From the NCBI RefSeq assembly GCF_016862635.1, contig NZ_BONI01000093.1, forward strand, positions 1-33,483: a DNA stretch of 33,483 nucleotides, given 5' to 3'. The notes below the pieces were generated by a model. It was given only the letters and a program-made list of their open reading frames with translations, did not search any database and was not told where the DNA came from. The stretch comes from Catellatospora coxensis. GTDB taxonomy: Bacteria > Actinomycetota > Actinomycetes > Mycobacteriales > Micromonosporaceae. Below are positions 9,001 to 14,005 of the stretch, piece after piece (the first letter of the stretch is position 1; every line of letters begins with the position of its first letter). A program made the translations under genes and the position numbers.

Positions 9001-11419
9001 GCCCGCCGCCGTCCCGCCCCGGAGCGCCGCCTCGGGGGTGGACCCATCGACGGGGCCAGCCGTGCCACTACACCCGGTTGCCGCAACCGTCGTCTTCGAC
9101 CTGCGAGAAGGCGCCGTGGAAGACCGGCAGCACCGGGCGGCGGCGGATCTTTTCGCGGATGAGCTGGCGCGGGAGGTGTACTCCGCGGCGAGGCGGGCGG
9201 AGGCGGACCGGCGTCTGATCGTCGTGATCGGCAGATCCGTGGGATTGGCGGGAACGGCTGAGGCCGATCAGGTGGTCGCGGATCTGGTCCGTGCGGTGGA
9301 AGCCAGGTTGCTCACCTACGGTCTGCCGCCCGACGAAGTCCGGTACATCGAGGAGGAGGACGGCACGCTCGCCTCGGGCCGAGTTCGTGCCCACGCCGGA
9401 TTCCGCCCCGTCATCAGGGACGTGGGTGGAGGCGGGATCCCGTACCGGCGCCTGGAACTGGCTTCCCTCGAGATTCCCGGCGACGCGGCGCTGAGCTACG
9501 TCGAGTCGGCGATCCGCGCCGATAAGCGCTTTGCCTTCGACTACCAGTCGGAGGTGCCGGTCAGTGGGCATCGCAGAGTCAGTTCCTTCGACTTCCGGTC
9601 GGAGGAGTCGGACGGCGGGAGTCGCAGAGCCGGTAGCGGCGATGACAGGTCCGTCCCCGAATGGGTTGCCGCGGGCCCGCCGATGCGCTCGGAGTCGAAT
9701 GGCGTCACTGCGGTGCTGGCACGGCTGCATGAGTACGCCTCCGGCTTTGCCGGGGGAGCGGCGGCGAAGTCGGAGCGGGTATGGCTGCCGGATCTGCTGG
9801 CCGCGTTCGCCGCCGCGCCGGCAGGGGCCCGGGGAATAGTGGTCTTGCGCGGGACCGGCCGTGGCGTCGGCGCCGTGCTCAACGTCCTACCTGACCGAGA
9901 TGGGCCCCGACTCGTCGATCCCCGACGGAATGCGCTGGTGGAACCGGTGGACGTCCAGGTGCCGGCGTTGTTCGTCTCGACCGGCGAGCCGGTCGTCGTG
10001 GTGCGACCGTACCAACCGGCCGCGGCCAGGTTGGAGCGGTATCTCGCGCGGTGGAATGAGGTATCCCGGCTCAGCCTCCTGCAACGCAGGTCCAATGAGC
10101 TGAGAGCTGTCGACGTCGCGGTGAGGGCCTATCGCGAGGTTGTGTCCAGCCGTGAGCCGGACGGACTGCTGGTCGACAACGCGACGGAGACAAGGCTTGC
10201 CGACCTCAGGGACGCGATCGGCGCGTGGACCAACTCCAAGATCGTCGAGCGGACCGACTTCGGGTTCAGCGAATGGGACAACGACTCCGAGCCCAGCGAA
10301 TGGGACCAACCGGCGAGCAAGCGTGCCAACGCTGTGCAGGACCTCGGTGTGGCTGTCGACAGTGCGTACGCTGAGCTGCTACGTGAACGACGTCCGAGCC
10401 AGGCGCGACCGCTTCCGGTGGAGAGCTACTACCGGCGGTCAGCGGAGGTGGCCCTGGCGGAGAACGACCTCGCGGACATCAGGGCCGTCAGTGATCCGAT
10501 GGTTCAGGTCATCGACCCCTCGACGGGTGAGGCCGTCGAAGGGGACGAACCAGTGCCGCTGCTGGCGAATGCCGTGACGGCGGCGTACCGCGGATTCTCC
10601 GCGAGGCGCGGGCGGGCGGGAGAGGTCCTGGGCGTCTTGACGCTTCCCGAGGGCACGTTCATGCGTGACGGCAGGTCGTACACGGAGGCCGATCGGGAAC
10701 TGTTCATCGACGAGTTGCTGGACATGAGCATGCGTCACCCACACCTGTTGATCATGCCTGGAGCGATGGTGTGGACGGGAACGGGGCCCAGCGGGCAGGT
10801 CGTCCTCAACATCACGGCGACCGCGTTCCTCAACGGGCGAGTGGTACATGAGCTGCACCTGCCCGTGCTCACTCCCACGTCGCACGTCGATCGGATCCGC
10901 TCGAGTGTCTTCTCGGTCGGCAAGCACCAGTTCAAGCTGGCGGTCTCACCAACCCTCGTCAGGTACGCGGTGAACTTCTACGCCGCTGCCGTCTCGGGCT
11001 ACGGGCCGGGCGAGCGGCTGGCTGAGTTTGCGCACCCGAGAGCGGAGGCTCGGCCGCTGCCCCGTTGGCGGTTCCAGGAAAGCGGCCACACCGCGCCGCG
11101 CGACGAAGTGCTGCGGCCGCACGACGACATGTCGGCTCCGTCCCTGCGCGGCGATGCGCGGGCTCCGTCCGACGACCGGAGTTGGCGGACTCCTTCCATC
11201 ACTTTTGGCGCTTCGAGCCACGAGAGGGCGGGTTCGCGCGGCGCGGCCTCCGGGTCGGAGGGGGGCCGGAGTCGGAGAACCGGTTCCCACTCCTTCATTG
11301 ATCCCATTGCAGAGGAGGAGGAGTCGGACGGCGAGGTTTCCGCGCCGGATGAGTGGGAGCGAAGTTGGCGGACTCCTGACATCGTCGTCATCCCACCCGA
11401 TTCGCCCGATGAAAGCTAG
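2..11419 (+). CDS. Giant multidomain polymorphic-toxin-like protein with papain-like deamidase domain (5' partial)
   Basis: The frame is open to the left edge, so the true start lies outside; the first in-window ATG is at 35 and residue numbers here count from it (3,794 aa). In order: an alanine/glycine-rich helical segment (1-75) like the end of the WXG100-like N-terminal region of actinomycete giant proteins; a glycine-rich beta-repeat stretch (about 105-200); a Pro/Ala/Asp low-complexity linker (200-420); a helical region (420-900); a long alpha/beta region with recurring beta-strand modules (900-2700); a papain-like domain with C2776, H2869 and D2884; an OmpA-like segment (about 3013-3105); a degenerate second papain-like copy (about 3215-3310); a weakly nitrilase-like segment (about 3530-3650); and a Ser/Arg-rich tail. 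Only two cysteines are visible (C1950, C2776). From family knowledge such proteins are exported by type VII secretion and act as toxins or effectors; that role is inferred. No immunity gene follows: the next gene is convergent and unrelated. Confidence 0.75.
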   Translation, partial: RGHGPDVGDRAMGSIPGQMFVGALTEFSAEQLADQILTGRAMQSDHPWAAATAGAVDGLVEGGVDKLGGWIRGRRNGVSAGLDGDVGNIDIPSWAPKTGGAGGDGDAGGGGPRFFGVGLWRGDFEFDGRFGAGGVFEGLVRFTGLGLRGDGSAVSGSFSGSGTLVGTFVGGFAKADLRVDERGVVVGHVRGSGELDALFNLSGTFTPLGKGVAPAVPGAPVSVDAGGVRGGAVTSSANASPAHGGGAGRAGANAGASVTPQARVLTGPEVNDADTVARPMPVGVPGAVPAPDQVAVVTTATSPSDHVAVVTAVTSPLESMAGDPRSGPEPGGEPVDALPGDDGPDGTWPDRMAGVADTLTGPTEHTSAFDDRSDLDDRSDSTMPVTPALTIGSSAPSTTSLPLPPDIQPPGGRPQPADAKPILAALLGEGAKPDADAKVRSWMHDIEPGRFSTEVYTVLTETPGAVPGPSTHTATAAAIADGSRHGPAASGAPATGARPAHAERSDALRRSAVMRAAAAAMAVATAPHADQPQVVRFRRILTDPASATVEDLAYLASVYGLTRRIDSGESLPEPVRSSLERLGLPEGNQLDAALLWLADELVHGRVPLGGDARFTEALTVAQRAIEDRADPLGALREAGLLPAEGDGFFTVPDETASPPAVLTILLQERAQLMVAAADAVGQVWQWWFEPRHQEMLHSIDGMRRSLALAPVGTTGQEPGGKDGQTPVGPRETLDLILRTTRDRLLEASPAQLDELKQGVERLAHGFFVWRHVLNDQAGRTGDLAKLFPTPPDRPAAYQALAGRVQRLHELLTRLPTDERDARTERTSPLGIKWTRDGARRQLVHAAGRAEAALFAADSAMPPMPWVEPTADRGREVEEATQALEQLVSQLEQVVEARPVPVTELPPPPDGWEPQERFAPPVWLVPDDGGRSTLGATDLPRDFSEEMITEVRRAILEAFAHVENPELVRSAVDDMVHRQALLNDAYDLINDEWTFRILGYDVAVSLFLNPREGTWRQASDAAEIRGKETTSQSGRHGHSRGHMQFFDSNSNLTWYLQHAKALVEKGFTWNEAFAGLATIVWHEHEESSTLNAAHSSERTIKGSSYVSYLFAFDPVVAVKVTGKKKDEYTNSLMNVVRDGVKIFVSRETARPLDDAARSVSGAVHPGEDAPSKVGDRARVRLPRDSAAQAFTKTAQLRRIVEHHVADLAPPGGARHRRLLAGLKHRRVVAGVYAAEARGYEIIFGDIDGQAPESVTIHFAPANPRLVIESDDKTWMDIDDQTMVHYGSEQLAADGFDLPPGLFLQAFGFVLLPVVGQKLPSVGKLEPYFFLWPTLDAVRVRSGPSLDVSDLSGVRFTGERTAVAKLDVYVMLGRSDRPGLSRPEVLSNALYQRVLREDAKEWAILPALPGDVDSTKFTLHVPDIKSLTPVTRISDLTFDPLTEAGPAALGPRPQPLVDAALELIRAYYPGVVTNPDGSATHYAHGFWSHVDDARMAVENTRRVRDELNEDSAASLIRRAQGETGYSFTLSRKGVTGRWGDTIVVRVRAQRGRLHDGRVVFEHPVYKRHQPFSEMDANKTSNRDLITTAIRDFGVWAGAQPMLALSHVHTRHLKSLQLRPILQFKYGSAPQASSGLATWAMHGISLDDEAQFRGPVVFTLQIEGLGRQAMPTGVPRLDDLEQGIPLAEPAERAPFPPALPSVHHAAPVTGTYTMLMPSDMTTREVVADGASTSRPYSLDVPAIRDAGVTSLNGPDGRPRHYRPTQARPLPPEAPLFLNSDTLVRDVLQALADLGHRRIPADTRVVLERVLAGGLDEWLPTLSRGEPDDNPVYREIFDGAITEAEGASRRHVVATIGMRLVFEEDDGFTLIGLPISYGGYSDMGVEAVTAHGGQTTLGLWGGFRPRFPIKIEKDIPGVHVDHYSYQPQLAQRREKSATVEAESSGSTGLSQLNITRLALTRIKVCVEVSIATRVEQNVVGKAAGTVLPAGGVMQRAVRGVLGRIGSWGDSIADLILPGSAAGGFRTVSSPAEGVTAFDALDATELGLMPPELELHYDRTIEYVLPPTLRHGLGAGRVVRPPDLSRFVSQVVASVEQSYGRHVAHAVRQEIYKLGGRSAGGALLNSLLGSGVPITVPVASYLRAWRVPVLPAARTIKIEVYASPARAEYKGVAASLHRLGIREAGASALRQGDIRDRRLIFDYGRGWFATMPKTINSFLLNLHGDLRGITKRAMTHATQQERSRGLVVETGRSGEALRQWALDNGVPLDSQHDIGTAGAATFDVVLDLHAEVRVETAPTAVVDAVTQGALQTGRRWRVGRDGTDIDGRPIAAHADFEVTTRLKYDPRELQPMVSGLTTLPPAPAPDSTPRQVPGIWELQDGQDLNDMRAGLDMRGGLLAEASGGLITDLRLIKDDVTYLAVPRPVTVSPGELGGVAGMIEYVAQSVAATWDNNFWNAPPGSSWFHPKGLIEDQISVIVSEAFLSGRITDLLTTGIKQTIQYPVERFYFARLAYLELLADPISVVEKPTVDDVMSKDMTASAFTAGHSTTSSAGFASMPWAAPDFALPEYENYDGPGSASAGVLQGFDLIGRHDDGAANRQKNSAGGGSKTTGGSYTTLVFTVRWLVAIRPQNPGGGAVNPYSGRPSLYTHLPESTIELSVPNHLKHLVLQAPQRNLSAPTPVVVANSRLRIPPPEPTDDGAVAPQPRDTDSVVPATLTGPLDPQPVATVVSYGPTAVFRRLMRFVGSDASGWAVTPASGLYRIADRRLHERHPWLLRANPGHSRGGEFITNCVLAAIAGDMTLREWGQPDFGGYQVPPSKQAPVLDLVRYAKDVFADSPGFIEVSGGWPAVRDAVAKAPGSLGIVGFGRAPARGGSAGHQPPGWHVVNVFHEEDTAVFVDVQAGDAAVLPDAHAPVFFLPLTPLQLARGYAELGTVLPERVLASLLAGVRQRQGAHADRPPAGQPSVLTRSRFSRLFTGRAGDNRTGSAAAGSAQPAPGPSQLPSPAAVPPRSAASGVDPSTGPAVPLHPVAATVVFDLREGAVEDRQHRAAADLFADELAREVYSAARRAEADRRLIVVIGRSVGLAGTAEADQVVADLVRAVEARLLTYGLPPDEVRYIEEEDGTLASGRVRAHAGFRPVIRDVGGGGIPYRRLELASLEIPGDAALSYVESAIRADKRFAFDYQSEVPVSGHRRVSSFDFRSEESDGGSRRAGSGDDRSVPEWVAAGPPMRSESNGVTAVLARLHEYASGFAGGAAAKSERVWLPDLLAAFAAAPAGARGIVVLRGTGRGVGAVLNVLPDRDGPRLVDPRRNALVEPVDVQVPALFVSTGEPVVVVRPYQPAAARLERYLARWNEVSRLSLLQRRSNELRAVDVAVRAYREVVSSREPDGLLVDNATETRLADLRDAIGAWTNSKIVERTDFGFSEWDNDSEPSEWDQPASKRANAVQDLGVAVDSAYAELLRERRPSQARPLPVESYYRRSAEVALAENDLADIRAVSDPMVQVIDPSTGEAVEGDEPVPLLANAVTAAYRGFSARRGRAGEVLGVLTLPEGTFMRDGRSYTEADRELFIDELLDMSMRHPHLLIMPGAMVWTGTGPSGQVVLNITATAFLNGRVVHELHLPVLTPTSHVDRIRSSVFSVGKHQFKLAVSPTLVRYAVNFYAAAVSGYGPGERLAEFAHPRAEARPLPRWRFQESGHTAPRDEVLRPHDDMSAPSLRGDARAPSDDRSWRTPSITFGASSHERAGSRGAASGSEGGRSRRTGSHSFIDPIAEEEESDGEVSAPDEWERSWRTPDIVVIPPDSPDES
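875..952 (+). repeat. 39-bp imperfect tandem duplication in the linker of the giant gene
   Basis: Two adjacent 39-bp units, 875-913 and 914-952, both begin gatca/gatcat and encode DQVAVVTTATSPS and DHVAVVTAVTSPL. The unit is a multiple of three, so the duplication is in frame. It lies in the Pro/Ala/Asp-rich low-complexity linker, where such length changes are likely to be tolerated. Confidence 0.8.
8225..8770 (+). other. Papain-like toxin domain (Tox-PL, glutamine deamidase type) inside the giant protein
   Basis: The encoded segment (about residues 2731-2912) has the layout of the Tox-PL/toxin glutamine deamidase family: an Asn-Cys followed by a small-residue helix (TNCVLAAIAGD, C2776), a Gly-Trp-His-Val-Val-Asn strand (H2869), and a Val-Asp-Val-Gln strand (D2884). 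The order Cys-His-Asp and the 15-residue His-to-Asp spacing fit a thiol deamidase or protease fold. Family members typically deamidate glutamines in host or rival proteins; which reaction this one carries out cannot be read from sequence. The domain is internal, with about 880 residues after it, rather than at the C-terminus as in classical polymorphic toxins. Confidence 0.7.
9680..9990 (+). other. Degenerate second papain-like domain (pseudoenzyme copy)
   Basis: The segment around residues 3216-3318 mirrors the upstream papain-like domain. An Asn-Gly-Val-Thr-Ala-Val helix start aligns with the Asn-Cys helix, so Cys is replaced by G3223. The strand GVGAVLNVL aligns with GWHVVNVF, so His is replaced by A3280. 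The strand ending Leu-Val-Asp-Pro-Arg keeps the acidic residue as D3295. The position-3280-to-D3295 distance is 15 residues, the same as H2869-D2884. I infer an inactivated paralogous domain; fold prediction has not been run. Confidence 0.45.
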
Positions 11420-11439
11420 GCCGAGCCCACCGTGCCCGG

Positions 11440-12477
11440 TCAGGCGCTCGCCGCGGCCGGGTGTACGGGTGTGGCGGCCGGTGCGGCGCGCCGTTCGCGT
11501 GCCACGAGCAGCAGCGCGGCGCCGGCGACCCAAGCCGCGAGCGTGAGCAGCGGCAGGGCGGCTCCGGCACCGTGGAAGTAGCTCAGGTCGGTGATGGCGC
11601 GCACGGCCGCACCCGGGGGCAGCAGCGCGGAGACGGCACGGGCGGCCGCCGGCAGCAGGTCGGCGCCGATGGTCGCCCCGCTGGTCGCGTTGCCGACGGT
11701 GAGCAGCAGCAGCGTGGCGACCGGCACCCCGACCGGCCCGAGGTAGGCGCCGAGCAGTTTCGTGGTGAACGCGGCCGCGGCGGCGAGCAGGCTCAGCGTG
11801 ACGGCCAGCGCCGCCAGGGGAGCGGGCACGGCGTCGAGCACCGGACCGGCCAGCACCGCGGCGACCGTACCGGCGGCCGCGGAGAAGCCGCCCAGCAGCG
11901 CGAACCGCTGCCACAGCCCCAGCTGCCGGGACAGGCCGAGGGCGTTCTGGGCGAGCACGAACCCGGCCAGGCTCACTCCGAAGGCGACGTAGAAGCCGGC
12001 CAGGCCGTTGGTGTCGTACCGGGCGAGCGGCACCTGGTCGATGACCGTGAGGTCCCGGCCCGCTCCGGCGGCGTAGGCGTCGACGAGCCGGTGTACGGCG
12101 CTGGTGGTGGAGCGGCCGTTGGCTCCTGCGGTGTGCAGCGTCAGGGCGGTGCCGCTGCCGTCGAGTGTGGCCACGACGTCGTTGCCGGTGAGCGCGGCCC
12201 GCGCGGCGCCGGTGTCGGCCACGCGGTGGACCTCGATGCTCTCCCCGAGGGCGGTCTCGACCTCGGCCGCGAGGCCGCCGACCACGGCCACCGGGATGCG
12301 GTGCGGCTGGGGGTCGCGGGCCAGGCCGACGTAGCAGGTGATGAACGCGGCGACCAGGGTCAGCCCGATGAGGACCGGCTGGAGCCAGGAGCGCACCGCC
12401 GCCCGGGGGCGCGCGTGCCGACCACCGCGCGCCGGCGCTGGCTGCTGCGCGGTCTCGTGCGGGTCGTGGTTCGCCAT
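11440..12477 (-). CDS. ABC-2/YhgE-like multi-spanning membrane protein
   Basis: A 345-aa membrane protein. A cytoplasmic N-terminus rich in His, Pro and Arg precedes a first membrane helix (about residues 31-52). A soluble extracytoplasmic stretch of about 100 residues follows (55-155), then five or six further helices (about 157-180, 190-213, 217-240, 243-267, 308-330). This layout (one helix, a large external loop, then a C-terminal helix bundle) is that of the YhgE/Pip and DUF3533 branch of ABC-2 type permeases, which handle export or phage-receptor-like functions. No ATPase is adjacent. The start is the ATG read from 12477; no strong ribosome binding site is visible before it. The gene converges on the giant toxin-like gene with a 20-bp gap, so it is not an obvious immunity partner, although a membrane immunity protein cannot be excluded. 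Confidence 0.6.
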   Translation of the reverse strand: MANHDPHETAQQPAPARGGRHARPRAAVRSWLQPVLIGLTLVAAFITCYVGLARDPQPHRIPVAVVGGLAAEVETALGESIEVHRVADTGAARAALTGNDVVATLDGSGTALTLHTAGANGRSTTSAVHRLVDAYAAGAGRDLTVIDQVPLARYDTNGLAGFYVAFGVSLAGFVLAQNALGLSRQLGLWQRFALLGGFSAAAGTVAAVLAGPVLDAVPAPLAALAVTLSLLAAAAAFTTKLLGAYLGPVGVPVATLLLLTVGNATSGATIGADLLPAAARAVSALLPPGAAVRAITDLSYFHGAGAALPLLTLAAWVAGAALLLVARERRAAPAATPVHPAAASA

Positions 12478-12706
12478 GATGGTCCGAACCCCGGATCGAC
12501 GCCCTCGAATTCCGGGCGCACCGGGGACATGACGTGGATCACCGGCCGGTCCGGGGCCCGCTGTTGAACCGCCGGCGCCGGACGCACGTATCTACTGATG
12601 CGGTGGCCGGATGCACATCGAGCCGGCGCTGTGGGGATGCCGTCGAGGAGTTGGCGGGCGGCATTCCGCATCCGGACTCGGCCTGCACCGGATGAGAACA
12701 GGAACA

Positions 12707-12733
12707 GGTCCGTATGGTCCCCCCATACGGACC
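12707..12733. other. Perfect 11-bp inverted repeat, 5-nt loop
   Basis: Arms GGTCCGTATGG (12707-12717) and CCATACGGACC (12723-12733) are perfectly complementary around TCCCC. Read as RNA on either strand this is a stable hairpin; read as DNA it could be an operator. There is no adjacent T-tract. It lies in a divergent promoter region, not at a gene end, so a terminator role is not favoured. Confidence 0.6.
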
Positions 12734-12780
12734 GCGCGGCATGCACCCACCAGGGGTTGAGGTGGCGGAGTGCGGCCGTG

Positions 12781-12827
12781 GCACGAGGCCTGGCGGCGTG
12801 CTCCCCGAGCGCTGCCAGGCCTCGTGC
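12781..12827. other. Perfect 14-bp inverted repeat extendable to about 19 bp
   Basis: GCACGAGGCCTGGC (12781-12794) pairs perfectly with GCCAGGCCTCGTGC (12814-12827). Five more pairs, including two G-U, can form inward, leaving a loop of about 9 nt. The strength resembles an actinomycete terminator, which often lacks a U-tract, yet it lies between two divergent genes. It may be part of a leader RNA, a small RNA, or the terminator of an unrecognised short transcript. Confidence 0.6.
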
Positions 12828-12876
12828 GTATCCGGAGGTCCTCGCCCGGCCGCACGGAGGTTGTGTCGGGCGTCAT

Positions 12877-12890
12877 AGAACGATCGTTCT
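12877..12890. promoter_or_regulatory. Operator-like palindrome, type A
   Basis: AGAACGATCGTTCT is a perfect 14-bp palindrome. The half-site AGAACG matches the site at 19943-19956 with the same 2-bp centre. TetR-family operators commonly look like this. It lies 61 bp (centre to centre) upstream of the type B palindrome at 12936-12953, on the side of the divergent minus-strand gene. Confidence 0.6.
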
Positions 12891-12935
12891 CTGCAAGGTG
12901 GACGCCGGGCCTGCGGTCGGTCTATGGTCAATGCC

Positions 12936-12953
12936 AGACAGAACGTTCTGTCT
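12936..12953. promoter_or_regulatory. Operator-like palindrome, type B, upstream of alpha/beta hydrolase
   Basis: AGACAGAACGTTCTGTCT is a perfect 18-bp palindrome ending 21 bp before the hydrolase ATG at 12975. Its core AGAACGTTCT and the following TCTA recur at 20003-20012 upstream of the sigma factor gene. Its position so close to the start suggests that a bound repressor would cover the promoter or the transcription start. No regulator gene is adjacent. Confidence 0.65.
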
Positions 12954-12974
12954 ACTTACCTCACGGGAGCCCAC

Positions 12975-13826
12975 ATGAATCCGCGCCGCTTTCCCCGCTT
13001 CGTCGCCCTGACGGCCGCCGCCGGTATCGCCGCCGCCGCCATCACCGCTCTGGTCGGCGGTAACGCCGCCACCGCCGCCGGGCCGGACGCCACCGCCGGT
13101 AGGGAAGAGCCCAAGCCGACGGTGGTGCTGGTCCACGGCGCGTTCGCCGACGCCACCGGCAGCTGGAGCCAGGTCGCCAAGCGCCTGCAGGACCGCGGCT
13201 ACCGCGTCGTCGCACCGGCCAACCCGCTGCGCGGCCTGCCGACCGACAGCGCGTACCTCTCCAGCGTCCTCGACAGCATCGACGGCCCCATCGTGCTCGC
13301 CGGCCACTCCTACGGCGGAGCCGTCATCACCAACGCCGCCGCCGGCAACCCCGCCGTCAAGGCGCTGGTCTACGTCGCCGCGTTCGCCCCGGACAAGGGC
13401 GAGACCCTCGGCGCGCTGAGCGAGAAGTTCCCCGGCAGCCAGATCCAGACCGCGCTTCGGCCCGTGCCGTACCAGCTCCCGGACGGCACCGGCGGCGCCG
13501 ACCTCTACCTGCAGCCCGACAAGCTCCGCGAGGTGTTCGCCCCGGACGTGCCCGAGCGCACGGCGGACCTGATGGCCGCCGCCCAGCGCCCCCTGAGCGC
13601 CTCCGCGTTCGCCGACACCACCGCCGACGCCGCGTGGCGCACCATCCCGTCCTGGTTCCTCGTCGCCACCCAGGACAAGGTCATCCCGGCCGACCTGCAG
13701 CGCTTCGAGGCGGTGCGCGCCGACGCCCGCGGCACGACCGAGGTCCGCTCCTCGCACGTCCCCATGATCAGCAACCCGGACGCCACCACCGACCTCATCG
13801 TCAAGGCCGCCCGCGCTGCCGGCTGA
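12975..13826 (+). CDS. Exported alpha/beta hydrolase
   Basis: A 283-aa alpha/beta-hydrolase-fold enzyme. The ATG at 12975 is chosen because GGGAG (12965-12969) precedes it; the longer frame from 12924 would run through the 12936-12953 palindrome. The N-terminus MNPRRFPRF plus a hydrophobic Ala-rich stretch (about residues 10-36) is a signal peptide, possibly Tat-type because of the paired Arg. Family features: oxyanion strand VLVHGAF (51-57), nucleophile elbow GHSYGG (S112), acidic residue in ATQD (D234) and His in SSHVP (H261), giving a complete Ser-Asp-His triad. The closest family type is the small salicylate-esterase-like/hydroxynitrile-lyase-like hydrolases; the substrate is unknown. Expression is probably controlled through the palindrome just upstream, and the 13884-13927 stem-loop is a likely terminator. 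Confidence 0.85.
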   Translation: MNPRRFPRFVALTAAAGIAAAAITALVGGNAATAAGPDATAGREEPKPTVVLVHGAFADATGSWSQVAKRLQDRGYRVVAPANPLRGLPTDSAYLSSVLDSIDGPIVLAGHSYGGAVITNAAAGNPAVKALVYVAAFAPDKGETLGALSEKFPGSQIQTALRPVPYQLPDGTGGADLYLQPDKLREVFAPDVPERTADLMAAAQRPLSASAFADTTADAAWRTIPSWFLVATQDKVIPADLQRFEAVRADARGTTEVRSSHVPMISNPDATTDLIVKAARAAG

Positions 13827-13883
13827 TCCTGGCTGAGGCTTGAGCGGCAACTATGTGTACGAATCATAAAAATTAGGGGCAAG

Positions 13884-13927
13884 GCCACCGACCATCTGAT
13901 AGCGTGTGCCATCAGATGGTCGGTGGC
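13884..13927. terminator. Perfect 17-bp stem-loop after the hydrolase gene
   Basis: GCCACCGACCATCTGAT (13884-13900) is the exact reverse complement of ATCAGATGGTCGGTGGC (13911-13927), with a 10-nt loop AGCGTGTGCC. It begins 57 bp after the hydrolase stop and ends 78 bp before the next start, so termination of the hydrolase transcript is the simplest reading. An A/T-rich stretch (ATCATAAAAATTAG, about 13863-13876) lies just before it. An operator or attenuator role for the following aldo/keto reductase remains possible. Confidence 0.6.
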
Positions 13928-14005
13928 GGGGGCGGCAACGGCGGCGTCCCCGCCACCGACCCCGGATGGCAGGGCCCACCTGGAAGCCGTCAAAGGACGA
14001 AGATC

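Larger units (their letters stand above)
12478..12974. other. 497-bp divergent intergenic region with stem-loops and two palindromes
   Basis: No ORF here has credible coding character. The region separates divergent genes at 12477 (minus) and 12975 (plus). It contains two perfect inverted repeats (12707-12733 and 12781-12827) and two operator-like palindromes (12877-12890 and 12936-12953), all listed separately. A weaker hairpin with one G-U pair (ggggatgccg ... cggcattccgc, about 12633-12668) precedes them. If the minus-strand gene is transcribed from near 12870, the stem-loops would lie in its long 5' leader. Confidence 0.6.

Noticed and set aside
12598-12978. 126-codon plus-strand frame upstream of the hydrolase
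   Set aside because: It runs through both hairpins and both palindromes, has no ribosome binding site and no recognisable protein features.
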